From NCBI GenBank assembly GCA_023424135.1, contig JAFAEH010000156.1, positions 1 through 24,656 on the forward strand: DNA of 24,656 bases, in the 5' to 3' direction. Each line of letters opens with the position of its first letter. The first letter of the stretch is position 1. Origin of the DNA: Actinomycetes bacterium (lineage in GTDB: Bacteria > Actinomycetota > Actinomycetes > Actinomycetales > Cellulomonadaceae). The notes under the pieces were generated by a model that ran no database searches, was not told the DNA's origin, and was given only the letters and a program-made list of their open reading frames with translations. This document shows positions 13,701 through 21,028 of this stretch, one piece after another. A program made the position numbers and the translations under genes.

Positions 13701-15539
13701 GGAGACGCGCGCCGCGTACGTCGAGTCGTGGCCGTCCTCGACCACGGCGACCGTCGCGTCACCCTCGGAGCTGCCGCGCGGCGTCCAGCCCTGCAGCGTG
13801 CCGTCCTCGAAGTCGAACGTCAGGCTCGCGCCCTCGCTCTGCTCGGCGCCGCCCTGCGGCAGCGTGAACGTCCAGCCCGCGGCCAGACGCTCGGCGACGA
13901 CGGTCCGTGTCGCGGCGACGGATGCGGCACGGTCGCCACCGCCGTCGTGCACGAGCGCGATGCGGCCCGGGACGATCGCCGCCCGCAGGTTCTCGGTCAG
14001 CACCGCCTCGTCCTGGGTCGCCCAGTCGTTGATCGTGTTGGTCACCGCGAGCGGCTGCATGCCGAGCGCGACGGCGACCGGGATGGTCTGGCCCCACGCG
14101 CCGTTCGGGGCGCGGAAGTAGGGCACCTTCGCCTCGGGGTCGTCGAGCGCGGTGCGGATGATCTCGAGGTTCGCCTTGAGGTCCGCCTCGACCTGCGCCT
14201 TGGTGTAGCCCGACATGTCGGCGTAGCCGGTGCTGTGGTTGCACAGGGTGTGGCCTTCGCGCACGATCCGCTGCAGCAGCTCGGCGCCGCCGGGCGCGGT
14301 GACCTGCGACCCGATGACGCAGAACGTCGCGGGCACGTCGTTCTCCGCGAGGAAGTCGAGCAGCGCCTCGGTGTCGGCGCCGTTGGGGCCGTCGTCGAAC
14401 GTCAGGGCGGCCACGTTGCCGGTGCCGCGGGCGGCGGCGACGGGCGTGCCGGTCGGGTCGACCGCACCGCCGGGCACGAAGCCCTCGAGGTCCGGCACCC
14501 AGTCGTCGGTCACGGCGCGGCCGGTGATGACGACGTCGTCGACGAGGAAGCTCGTCGTGGCGCCCGCGGCCTCGAGGTACAGGTCACCACCGGTGACGCC
14601 CTCCGCGCGCGTGTACGAGCCCGTGAGCTCGACCCAGTCGCCCGACGTGACGGCGACCGCGGGGGCGACCTCCGTGTACGCCTCGGGCTGCTCGGCGACG
14701 GTGATCTTGACGGTGTCCGCCGCCTGGCCGGGGGCGAGCTTGACCCACGCGGACACGTCGTACGTCTCACCGGCCGCGAACAGCGAGCCGATGGACGTCG
14801 CGGCACCGTGCCAGTCCTCCTTGCGACCGTCCACGAGCAGGCTCGCGGCGCCGCCGTGCGCGTCGTCGGTCGTCTGCGCGACGGTGGCCGCGCCGCGGCC
14901 GAACCACGGCTCGACGCCGGACTCGAAGTCGCTGCTCAGCACGACCTCGGCCTCCCCGTCGGCGTCGGGCGTGGTCACCAGCAGGTCGTCGACGAGGTAC
15001 GTGTACGGATCGGTCTGCTCGCTGCCGTCGGCCGCGGGCGCCGACGTCGAGATCGGGGACGTCCCCAGGTAGATCTGCGCGACCGCGGCCTCGGTCGGGG
15101 CGTAGGTGCCCGAGACGGTCACCCAGCCGTCGGCGGAGATGGTCGTGTTCCCTACCCACGCGTACGCCGGCTTCACGACGAAACGGAGCTGTGCGTCGCC
15201 CTCGGTGCCTTCCGGCAGCCGTGCGCGCAGCGAGAGGTTGTAGGTCTCACCGGGCTCGACCGCGAACTCGGGGGACTGGATGCCCTCGTAGTCGCGGGTC
15301 CGGTTCGCGACCGACAGCGCCTTGCCGCCGTCGGCGTCGACGAAGCTCAGGATCTGGCCGTCACCGCTGGGCGTCCAGGCGCCCGTGGTCTCGTCGTCGA
15401 AGTCGATGTCGTGCACGACCGTCGGCTCGGCGGCCCCCGCTGAGGAGCCGATCACCGCCAGCGGTGTAGCGACGAGTGCGGCGGCTAGAGCACCCGCACC
15501 GATAGTTTCGAGCACCCTACGGTGCCGGGTCCGAGCCAT
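10713..15539 (-). CDS. Giant wall-anchored CE4 deacetylase / GH10 endo-beta-1,4-xylanase
   Basis: A 1608-residue secreted enzyme. Modules in order: signal peptide 1-36 (RTRHRR n-region, SSAGA cleavage); CBM4/9-like modules at about 38-190 and 198-340; CE4 NodB-like deacetylase at about 376-562 (TFDDGP 380-385, YFRAPNG 474-480, LVHDGGG 529-535); CBM22-like module 573-720; GH10 xylanase about 728-1068 with acid/base Glu875 in WDVVNE and nucleophile Glu993 in TELD; two CBM9-like modules about 1075-1210 and 1213-1398; Pro-Thr linker 1402-1446; Ig-like domain about 1449-1552; LAVTG at 1565-1569, membrane helix and Arg-rich tail. The second metal-binding His of the CE4 motif is Tyr439. ATG 15539 is chosen over an in-frame GTG at 15557 because AAGGGAG lies between them. 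It is a paralogue of the gene directly upstream. Expected substrate is acetylated xylan. Confidence 0.93.
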   Translation of the reverse strand: MARTRHRRVLETIGAGALAAALVATPLAVIGSSAGAAEPTVVHDIDFDDETTGAWTPSGDGQILSFVDADGGKALSVANRTRDYEGIQSPEFAVEPGETYNLSLRARLPEGTEGDAQLRFVVKPAYAWVGNTTISADGWVTVSGTYAPTEAAVAQIYLGTSPISTSAPAADGSEQTDPYTYLVDDLLVTTPDADGEAEVVLSSDFESGVEPWFGRGAATVAQTTDDAHGGAASLLVDGRKEDWHGAATSIGSLFAAGETYDVSAWVKLAPGQAADTVKITVAEQPEAYTEVAPAVAVTSGDWVELTGSYTRAEGVTGGDLYLEAAGATTSFLVDDVVITGRAVTDDWVPDLEGFVPGGAVDPTGTPVAAARGTGNVAALTFDDGPNGADTEALLDFLAENDVPATFCVIGSQVTAPGGAELLQRIVREGHTLCNHSTGYADMSGYTKAQVEADLKANLEIIRTALDDPEAKVPYFRAPNGAWGQTIPVAVALGMQPLAVTNTINDWATQDEAVLTENLRAAIVPGRIALVHDGGGDRAASVAATRTVVAERLAAGWTFTLPQGGAEQSEGASLTFDFEDGTLQGWTPRGSSEGDATVAVVEDGHDSTYAARVSDRVHQGQGMQYDVTGLLAAGQRYEFEAWIKFDGEPGDMTLSVRTETGGTSSYGNLASLTGLSTGWTKVGGTFSLPAYETAAEVYFETKWASGEAGNTSTFLVDDIAFRTPDPIVIEDLEPLKDTVPFPMGIAIDSRETSGAPAELTLRHFDQVTAENFMKPEAWYDADHTFRPHAEATALMDFAAANDLRVYGHVLVWHSQTPDWFFQDDAGTPLTADTAGQAVLRERLRTHIFDVAGYLADTYGEFGSDTNPLVAWDVVNEVVSDSGENADGLRRSEWFRILGEDFIDLAFQYAEEAFNEEYAAPGADRPVALFINDYNTEQSGKQQRYHDLVTRLLDRGVPLDGVGHQFHVNLAMPVSALEGAIERFADLPVTQAVTELDVTTGTPVTDALLVEQGYYYRDAFAVFREHADELYSVAVWGLNDGRSWRNDNGAPLLFDDALQGKPAYYGAAAQDLPSRIRTANVFAGDVTLDEDATSALEWQQLRLHELDGAGAFQARWASDHLSVYVDVTDPTADAIELQVGDTTSTFGRDGSGDVDGVVTESEDGWQAVVHVPLDGASQGGTLSFDLRVVGDTTTGWGTAGTTGTLALVEELSYLEVAQASTAPTIDGEIDDVWAGAAGVVTGKQVSGSNTATAEVRTLWRDDTLYLLAEVTDPDVDVTGSDPWVQDSVELYVDAGNWKNGPYRYDDTQIRISAQNAVSFGTGDETFQRNRVESATTLTDDGYRVEAAISLLEDGGEGTFHGLDLQVNDASGGARLGITNWADPTGTGYQSTARWGVARLVASTGPEPTPTPTVDPTPTPTGEPTATPTGGPTAQPTPTPSTDPKPNPRPHAKIQLGALQVRAGQPVQVRLSGFERGDRVTIALGAGVTSGGRGASVGAAAAPTGTTQLATAVVGDGGTAVVSATIPASTAAGTYLLVAALDGTVVADTTVQVLAAAPGTSTGSGSGLAVTGTGLGLAGLALLVIAAGVALVVARHRGLTFEGVRQSLLRR
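10716..10847 (-). other. LAVTG sorting signal and membrane anchor
   Basis: CTG GCC GTC ACC GGC at 10847-10833 encodes LAVTG, followed by about 21 hydrophobic residues (TGLGLAGLALLVIAAGVALVV) and a tail with several Arg. This is the tripartite cell-wall sorting signal; LAxTG is the variant used by class E sortases of actinobacteria. No sortase gene is in the window. Confidence 0.8.
11202..11336 (-). repeat. Pro-Thr-rich linker coding repeat
   Basis: Degenerate GTCGGCGTCGG-type DNA repeats encode a 45-residue PTPTPT-like linker between the last CBM9 module and the Ig-like stalk. Such linkers are typical of actinobacterial cellulases and are usually O-glycosylated. The other xylanase lacks it and has only a short Pro/Asp/Glu stretch. 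Confidence 0.75.
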
Positions 15540-15594
15540 TGACGCTCCCTTGCGCACAGAAAGTCCGATCTCGCCTGGTCAACGTACGGGGAAA

Positions 15595-15612
15595 ACTGGT
15601 CGTTCGACCAGT
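15595..15612. promoter_or_regulatory. 18-bp inverted repeat, candidate operator
   Basis: ACTGGTCG and CGACCAGT are perfect arms around a TT centre, about 55 bp upstream of the xylanase start. Size and symmetry suit a dimeric repressor such as a LacI or TetR type. It does not match the TGGGAGCGCTCCCA box known for cellulase control in actinobacteria. Confidence 0.5.
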
Positions 15613-15653
15613 CCGGACGTGACGCATCACACGGATGGTTGCAGAATCGAGAT

Positions 15654-15665
15654 CGAAATATTTCG
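15654..15665. promoter_or_regulatory. 12-bp AT-rich palindrome
   Basis: CGAAATATTTCG is a perfect palindrome within some of the most AT-rich DNA of the window, about 115 bp upstream of the xylanase start. It could be a regulator site or an Lsr2-preferred patch; neither can be decided here. Confidence 0.4.
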
Positions 15666-15712
15666 GCACGTCCCTCCACGGGGTGAGTCGGGGGCGCCCG
15701 TGCGGGCATGAC

Positions 15713-15753
15713 GGAGCCCCACCGGCCGTGGGGGGGTCAGCCGGTGGGGCTCC
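15713..15753 (-). terminator. First terminator hairpin after the 1743-residue xylanase
   Basis: GGAGCCCCACCGGC (15713-15726) pairs perfectly with GCCGGTGGGGCTCC (15740-15753). It is homologous to the hairpin at 10625-10664. Where that one has a G-C pair (CCCCG/CGGGG), this one has A-T (CCCCA/TGGGG), a compensatory change. Confidence 0.8.
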
Positions 15754-15758
15754 AGGGG

Positions 15759-15784
15759 TCACACGGGGAGACGGTCCCCGGTGA
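15759..15784 (-). terminator. Second terminator hairpin after the 1743-residue xylanase
   Basis: TCAC-A-CGGGGA (15759-15769) pairs with TCCCCGGTGA (15775-15784), ten pairs with one bulged A and a GACGG loop. It lies 12 bp past the stop codon, so both xylanase genes end in a double hairpin. Confidence 0.6.
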
Positions 15785-15796
15785 CGGTGCCGCGCG

Positions 15797-18700
15797 TCAC
15801 GCGCGCGGGGTGCCGCCCACCTCCTGCGCGAGGTGGCCACGACGACGGACGACCACGAGAGCCGTACCCGTCACCAGGACGATCAGGCCCAGCAGGCCCA
15901 GGCCGAGGCCCGCACCCGTGGTGGCCAGGTTGCCCGAGCCGGCCCCGGAACCCGTCCCGGTGCCGCCCGAGCCGCCCGACCCGTCCGTGGCGGCCGCCAG
16001 GACCGACAGCACGCCGTCCGCGAGGACCGTGCCACCGACCGACGCCGATACCAGGTAGACGCCCGGGTCGGTCGCGGCCGGGACCCGGACCGTCAGACCC
16101 GCCGTTCCGTCACCGGCCACGACGACCGAGCCCAGCAGCACCTGCCCTGCCGGGACGACGACCGCCGCACCGACACCGCCGGCCGCGCCCGTGGCCGCCA
16201 GGCCCTTGCCCATCGAGATCGCGACGACCTCACCGGGCGTGAACCCGGCCAGCGCCACGCTCACGGGCTCACCGGCACGCACCTTCGGCAGCGACAGCGT
16301 CAGCTCGGGCGTCGTGACCTCCGGGTCCGGGGGCGTCAGCTCGTCGACGAGCTCGGCGACACCCCAGCGCTGCGGCGTCTGGTAGCCCCGACCGGTCGGG
16401 TCGGCCCACGTCCGCACCGCCGTGCGCACGCCGTCCGTCGCGTCGTTGACCTGGAAGTCCAGGCCGTGGAACGTCCCGAGGCCGCCGTACTCGAGGAGGC
16501 TGATCGCCGCCTCGACCCGGTACCCGGTGCCGGTGCGCGTCGCCGCCGACTCGACGCGGGCGACCTGGAACGCCTCGTCGCCGACACCGACCGACACGGT
16601 GTTGTCCGCGTCGATCCGCACCTGCGTGTCGTCGTACCGGTACGAGTCGTTCTTGACGTTCCCGGCGTCGAGGAAGATCTCCACCGAGTCCCGCTCGTAC
16701 GGTGCGCTCGACGACGTGTCCACGGACGCGTCGGCCACGTCGGCCAGCACGTACAGCGTCGTGCCGTCCCACATCGTCCGGACCGTCGCGGACGCACCGC
16801 CCGTGCCCTGGATCTGCCGGTCCGTCGTCACGACGGCCGCACCGGACCACGCGTCGTCCTGCTCACCGTCGATCGTCGGCACCGACGGCGCCCGCACGAC
16901 CTCCGTGAAGGACAGCGGCTCGACCAGCGCGAGCGTGCCGAGCACGCCCGGCGTGTTCCAGCCGGCGTCGCCGACCCGCAGGTCGAACTGCACGGTGTCG
17001 CCCTGCTGCGCACCGCTCAGCGGCACGTGCACGACCGCGAGCCAGCCGCCGTCGGTCTCGGAGACGACACCCTGCACGTCGCCCGACCCGTCGCGGGCGA
17101 ACACGTACACGTCCCCGCCGACCTGGAGCTCGACCGAGTCGTCGTCGCCGACGACGTCGACGTAGACCGTCAGGTGGTCGCCCGCCCAGCGCGCCTGGAA
17201 CTGCGCGACGCCGTCGACGTCGTGCAGCGGGAGCTGCGACCACGAGCGGTCGGAGGTCGCACCGGACGTCAGGGCGACGTCGCCGGCGAACACGTTCGCG
17301 CTGCGCAGGCGGGCGCCCAGCTCACCGTCCTCCATGATCCCGTGGTACGCGGGCTTGGCCTGCATGCCGCTGTCGAACACGAGCGGCGCACCGCTCGAGT
17401 CACGCCAGCTGCGGGTGTCGTACAGACCCCACACCGAGACGGAGAACAGCTGGTCTTCGTACTCCCGGAACGCGCGGAACGCGTCACGGTAGTAGTAGCC
17501 CTGGTCGATGAGCTTGGCCTCGCTGACGGGCGTGCCCGTCGTGACGTCCAGCTCGGTGACCGCCTGCATCAGGCCGAGGTCGGAGAACGTGTTCAGCGCA
17601 CCGGCCAGCGACGTGACGGGCAGCGACAGCGACACGTGGAACTGGTGGCCCACACCGTCGACCGGAACCCCCCGGTCGAGCATGCGCTCGACCAGGTCGT
17701 GGTACCGCTGCTGCTTGCCCGGCAGCTCGCTGTTGTAGTCGTTGATGAACAGGGGCAGACGGTCCGCGCCCGGGGCGAGGTACTCGTCGTTGAAGTACTT
17801 CTCGGCGTACTCGAACGAGTCGTCGATGTACTCCTCGCCGAGGTACTTGTACCAGTCGCTGCGACGCATGCCGTCGGCGTACTCACCGCTGTCGGCGATC
17901 GTCTCGTTGACGACGTCCCACGCGACGAGCGGGTTCGTGGCCGACCCGAACGCGCCGTACTCGTCGGACATCCACTGCGCGACCTTCTGGATGTGCGTCT
18001 CCATGCGCTGACGCACGATCTGCGCGCTCGCCTCGTTCACCGGCAGGGCGTTGCCCGCGTCGTCCTGGAAGAACCAGGCCGGGGTCTGCGCGTGCCAGAC
18101 GAGCACGTGCCCGTAGACCCGCAGGTCGTTCTCGACCGCGAAGTCCATGAGGGCCTTCGTGTCCGCGTTCGGCGTGAAGGTCCTGCCCGAGTACCAGTTC
18201 TCCGGCTTCATGGAGTTCTCCGGCGTGACCTGGGTGAAGTGCTTCGTCAGCAGCTCCGCGGCCGACCGGAAGGTCTCCCGCGAGTCCGCCGCGACGCCCA
18301 GCGGCACGTCGATCGCGTCCTGCAGCGACGGCAGGTCCTGGATCACCGGGTCTGGCCGCATCTCGAACGAGATGTCGTCGACCAGGAACGTCGACGTGTT
18401 GCCCGCGGCGCCCGAGCCCGCCCACTTCGTCTCGAAGTAGATCTCGGCCGCCGAGGTGTAGTCGGGCATCGTGAACGTGCCGCTCACCTCGACCCAGTCG
18501 TTCGACATCCCCGGCAGCTGCACCAGGTTCGGGTAGGAGCTCGACCCGCCCGAGGCGACGTGCGCCGACAGCGTGACGTCACCCGGCTCACCCTCGAACT
18601 TGATCCACGCCGAGAAGTCGTACGTCGCGCCCGGCTCGAAGATGCCGGCGACCGAGTGCTGGATCCCCTGGCCCTGGCTGATGCGGTCGGAGACCCGCGC

Positions 18701-21028
18701 CGCGTACTGGCTGTCGTGACCGGGGCTGACGACCTCGACCGTGGGCGCGCCCTTGCCGTTGTCACGTCCGGACCAACCCTGCAGCGTGCCGTCCTCGAAG
18801 TCGGCGTCGAGGTTCGACCCCGCGCCCGTGCCGTCCGACCCGCCCGCGGGAAGGGTGAACACCCATCCCTCGGCGAGCCGCTCGGTGACGACCGCCTTGG
18901 TCGCGGCGATCGAGCCGGCACGGTTGCCGCCACCGTCGTGGACGAGGACGACCTGGCCGTTCTTCATCGACGCGCGCAGGTTCGCCTCGAGCGTCGTGAC
19001 GTCCTGCGTGGACCAGTCGTCGATCGTGTTGACCACGGCGAGCGGCTGCATGCCCAGCGCCACCGCGACCTCGGCCGTCTGGCCCCACTCACCGTTGGGT
19101 GCGCGGAAGAACGGCACCTCGGCGTCGGGGTCGCCGAGCGCGTCCCGGATGATCTCGAGGTTCGCCTTGAGGTCGGCCTCGACGTCCGCCTTCGAGGCGC
19201 TGCCCAGCGAGCCGTACGTCGTCCCGTGGTTGCACAGCACGTGCCCCTCGGCGACGATCCGCTGCAGGATCGCGACGTTGCCGCCCGTGATGTTCTGGCC
19301 GATGACGCAGAAGGTGGCCGTGATGTCGTTCGCCGCCAGGAAGTCCAGCAGCTCGGTGGTGTACGCACCGTTCGGGCCGTCGTCGAACGTCAGGGCCGCG
19401 GTGGACGCCGCCCCCTCGACCGCCCGCGCGGCGCTCACGGGCGTCGTCGTCGGGTTCACGGCACCGCCCGGGACGAATCCGTCGAGGTCCGGCACCCACT
19501 CGCCGCCCGATCCCACCGCGGGGCCGACGAACGTGACGTCGTCGACGAGGAACGAGGCGGTCGGGCTGACGGCCTCGAAGTAGATGTCACCACCGGTGAC
19601 GCCCGCGGCACGCGTGTACGTGCCCGTGAGCTGCACCCAGGCGTCCGCCGTGACCGTGACCGCCGGCGCGGCCGTCACGTACGTCGAGTCCGGCGTCTGC
19701 GCGACGGTCATCTTCACGTCCGTCGCCGCCTCGCCCGGGGCGAGCCTGACCCACGCGGAGATCGCGTACGTGCCGCCGCTGACGAACAGCGGCGCGATCG
19801 ACGTCTGCGCGCCGTGCCAGTTGTCCGACCGGCCCGTCACGTGCATGCTCGCGGCGCCCGCGTGCGCGTCCGTCGTCGTGCGCGCCACGGCGGACGAACC
19901 GCCACGACCGGCCCACGGCGCGACACCCGACTCGAAGTCGCTGTGCAGCACCTCGACGTCCGGACCGAGGTCGGTCCCGCCGTCACCACCGTCGCCGCCG
20001 TCACCACCGCCGTCGTCGCCCCCGCCGGCCGGCGCGGGACGCGTGACGCGGATGTCGTCGACGTCGTAGGTGTACGCCCCGGTCCCGCCCGTCAGGGCAC
20101 CCGCGCCCAGGAAGACCTTGCGCGTCGTGTCCTCGGCCGGGGTCCACGTGCCTGTGACGGTCTTCCAGACGCCCGCGGACAGCGTCGTGCTGCCGATCCA
20201 GTGGTAGGAGGGGTCCGTCACGAAGCGCAGGTCGGCGGTCCCGACCGTGCCGGGTGCGAGCCGGGCCCGCGCCGAGAACGTGTACTCGACGCCCGCCTCG
20301 TACGTGACGTCGGGCGACTTGATGCCGTGGTAGTCCGCGCTCCGGCCGGCGACCGACAGGTAGCGACCGAGCGAGACGTCCGTCAGCGTCGGGTTGCCGC
20401 TCTGCGTCCAGCCGCCGCGGCCGGTCGTCTGGAAGTCGGCGGCCGCCACGACCTCGGTCGTGACCGCCTCCGCTCCGGGACGCGTGATGAGCAGGTCGTC
20501 GACGAGGTAGGTGTACGCGTCCGTGGACGCCGCGCCGTCGACGGTCAGTCCCGACGCGCCGAAGGTGATCGTCGTGGCGGCGTCCGCGGTGGGCGTCCAG
20601 GTACCGCTGATCGTGGTCCACCCCGCGGCGCCGATGTCGGCGGTGTTCGCGATCCACGTGTAGCCCGGTGCGCCGGTCTGGAACCGCATCGAGGTCGTGC
20701 CCGGCGTGCCGTCGGCGAGCTTCGCCCGCGCGCTGAACGAGTAGGTGACGCCCGCCACGGCCGCGAACTCCGGCGACGTCAGACCGTCATAGCTCTGCGT
20801 GCGGTTGGCGACCTGCAGCACGGTGTCCGTCGGGTAGCTCAGCGTCCCGCCGTTGCCCGTCCACGTCCCCGAGGTCCCGTCCTCGAAGTCGAGCGCGAGA
20901 ACCGTCTGCGGCGCCTCCGCCCGCGCGGAGGTCAGGGTCGTGCCCACCAACGGTGCGCTGACGAGCGCCGCGACGGCGGTCACCACTCCGAAATTTTCGA
21001 ACGCCTTCCGGCGCGGTCTGGTCCTCAT
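15797..21028 (-). CDS. Giant wall-anchored CE4 deacetylase / GH10 endo-beta-1,4-xylanase with an extra CBM
   Basis: A 1743-residue secreted enzyme, paralogous to the gene downstream. Modules: signal peptide 1-37 (TSARA cleavage); two tandem homologous CBM4/9-like modules at about 43-183 and 194-330; Gly/Asp linker 332-356; a third CBM4/9-like module 357-500; CE4 deacetylase about 544-726 (TFDDGP 547-552, FFRAPNG 640-646, LVHDGGG 695-701); CBM22-like module 738-890; GH10 xylanase about 894-1232 with acid/base Glu1042 (WDVVNE) and nucleophile Glu1159 (TELD); CBM9-like modules about 1240-1370 and 1378-1562; Ig-like domain about 1575-1678; LATTG 1701-1705, membrane helix, RRR tail. The CE4 second metal His is Tyr605. 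ATG 21028 is chosen over the frame start at 21049 because AAGGGAG is just upstream. It starts 100 bp after the nadB stop and ends in a double hairpin. Confidence 0.93.
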   Translation of the reverse strand: MRTRPRRKAFENFGVVTAVAALVSAPLVGTTLTSARAEAPQTVLALDFEDGTSGTWTGNGGTLSYPTDTVLQVANRTQSYDGLTSPEFAAVAGVTYSFSARAKLADGTPGTTSMRFQTGAPGYTWIANTADIGAAGWTTISGTWTPTADAATTITFGASGLTVDGAASTDAYTYLVDDLLITRPGAEAVTTEVVAAADFQTTGRGGWTQSGNPTLTDVSLGRYLSVAGRSADYHGIKSPDVTYEAGVEYTFSARARLAPGTVGTADLRFVTDPSYHWIGSTTLSAGVWKTVTGTWTPAEDTTRKVFLGAGALTGGTGAYTYDVDDIRVTRPAPAGGGDDGGGDGGDGGDGGTDLGPDVEVLHSDFESGVAPWAGRGGSSAVARTTTDAHAGAASMHVTGRSDNWHGAQTSIAPLFVSGGTYAISAWVRLAPGEAATDVKMTVAQTPDSTYVTAAPAVTVTADAWVQLTGTYTRAAGVTGGDIYFEAVSPTASFLVDDVTFVGPAVGSGGEWVPDLDGFVPGGAVNPTTTPVSAARAVEGAASTAALTFDDGPNGAYTTELLDFLAANDITATFCVIGQNITGGNVAILQRIVAEGHVLCNHGTTYGSLGSASKADVEADLKANLEIIRDALGDPDAEVPFFRAPNGEWGQTAEVAVALGMQPLAVVNTIDDWSTQDVTTLEANLRASMKNGQVVLVHDGGGNRAGSIAATKAVVTERLAEGWVFTLPAGGSDGTGAGSNLDADFEDGTLQGWSGRDNGKGAPTVEVVSPGHDSQYAARVSDRISQGQGIQHSVAGIFEPGATYDFSAWIKFEGEPGDVTLSAHVASGGSSSYPNLVQLPGMSNDWVEVSGTFTMPDYTSAAEIYFETKWAGSGAAGNTSTFLVDDISFEMRPDPVIQDLPSLQDAIDVPLGVAADSRETFRSAAELLTKHFTQVTPENSMKPENWYSGRTFTPNADTKALMDFAVENDLRVYGHVLVWHAQTPAWFFQDDAGNALPVNEASAQIVRQRMETHIQKVAQWMSDEYGAFGSATNPLVAWDVVNETIADSGEYADGMRRSDWYKYLGEEYIDDSFEYAEKYFNDEYLAPGADRLPLFINDYNSELPGKQQRYHDLVERMLDRGVPVDGVGHQFHVSLSLPVTSLAGALNTFSDLGLMQAVTELDVTTGTPVSEAKLIDQGYYYRDAFRAFREYEDQLFSVSVWGLYDTRSWRDSSGAPLVFDSGMQAKPAYHGIMEDGELGARLRSANVFAGDVALTSGATSDRSWSQLPLHDVDGVAQFQARWAGDHLTVYVDVVGDDDSVELQVGGDVYVFARDGSGDVQGVVSETDGGWLAVVHVPLSGAQQGDTVQFDLRVGDAGWNTPGVLGTLALVEPLSFTEVVRAPSVPTIDGEQDDAWSGAAVVTTDRQIQGTGGASATVRTMWDGTTLYVLADVADASVDTSSSAPYERDSVEIFLDAGNVKNDSYRYDDTQVRIDADNTVSVGVGDEAFQVARVESAATRTGTGYRVEAAISLLEYGGLGTFHGLDFQVNDATDGVRTAVRTWADPTGRGYQTPQRWGVAELVDELTPPDPEVTTPELTLSLPKVRAGEPVSVALAGFTPGEVVAISMGKGLAATGAAGGVGAAVVVPAGQVLLGSVVVAGDGTAGLTVRVPAATDPGVYLVSASVGGTVLADGVLSVLAAATDGSGGSGGTGTGSGAGSGNLATTGAGLGLGLLGLIVLVTGTALVVVRRRGHLAQEVGGTPRA
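15800..15928 (-). other. LATTG sorting signal and membrane anchor
   Basis: CTG GCC ACC ACG GGT at 15928-15914 encodes LATTG, followed by a 20-odd residue hydrophobic helix and RRRG. As in the paralogue, this is a class E sortase-type wall-anchoring signal. Confidence 0.8.
19961..20035 (-). repeat. Gly/Asp-rich linker repeat
   Basis: GTCACCACCGTCGCCGCC-type DNA repeats encode about 25 residues of alternating Gly and Asp (GGGDDGGGDGGDGGDGG). They join the duplicated N-terminal CBM pair to the rest of the enzyme. The paralogue has no such linker at this place, which fits the extra module having been added at this junction. Confidence 0.7.

Larger units (their letters stand above)
15540..15796. 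promoter_or_regulatory. Gap between the two xylanase genes
   Basis: From right to left it holds two terminator hairpins of the upstream xylanase (15713-15784), then a relatively AT-rich control region. That region has palindromes at 15654-15665 and 15595-15612 and a TTGACC at 15581-15576 (minus strand). The ribosome-binding leader GCGCAAGGGAGCGTCA abuts ATG 15539. TTGACC could be a -35, but no good -10 is found 16-18 bp downstream. The terminators and operator-like sites suggest that the downstream xylanase has its own regulated promoter. Confidence 0.5.

Noticed and set aside
10761..15443. 1560-codon plus-strand open frame opposite the second xylanase gene
   Set aside because: It is the antisense shadow of a high-GC gene: Arg/Asp/Val-rich composition, no recognisable domain. 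The minus strand encodes a clear GH10/CE4 enzyme.
15540..15557. Upstream GTG start of the 1608-residue xylanase (peptide MRKGAS)
   Set aside because: These codons are the Shine-Dalgarno AAGGGAG itself; the next ATG begins a normal signal peptide. The same holds for the paralogue at 21029-21049.
15576..15581. TTGACC as -35 of the second xylanase gene
   Set aside because: No acceptable -10 lies 16-18 bp downstream, so it is mentioned as context only.
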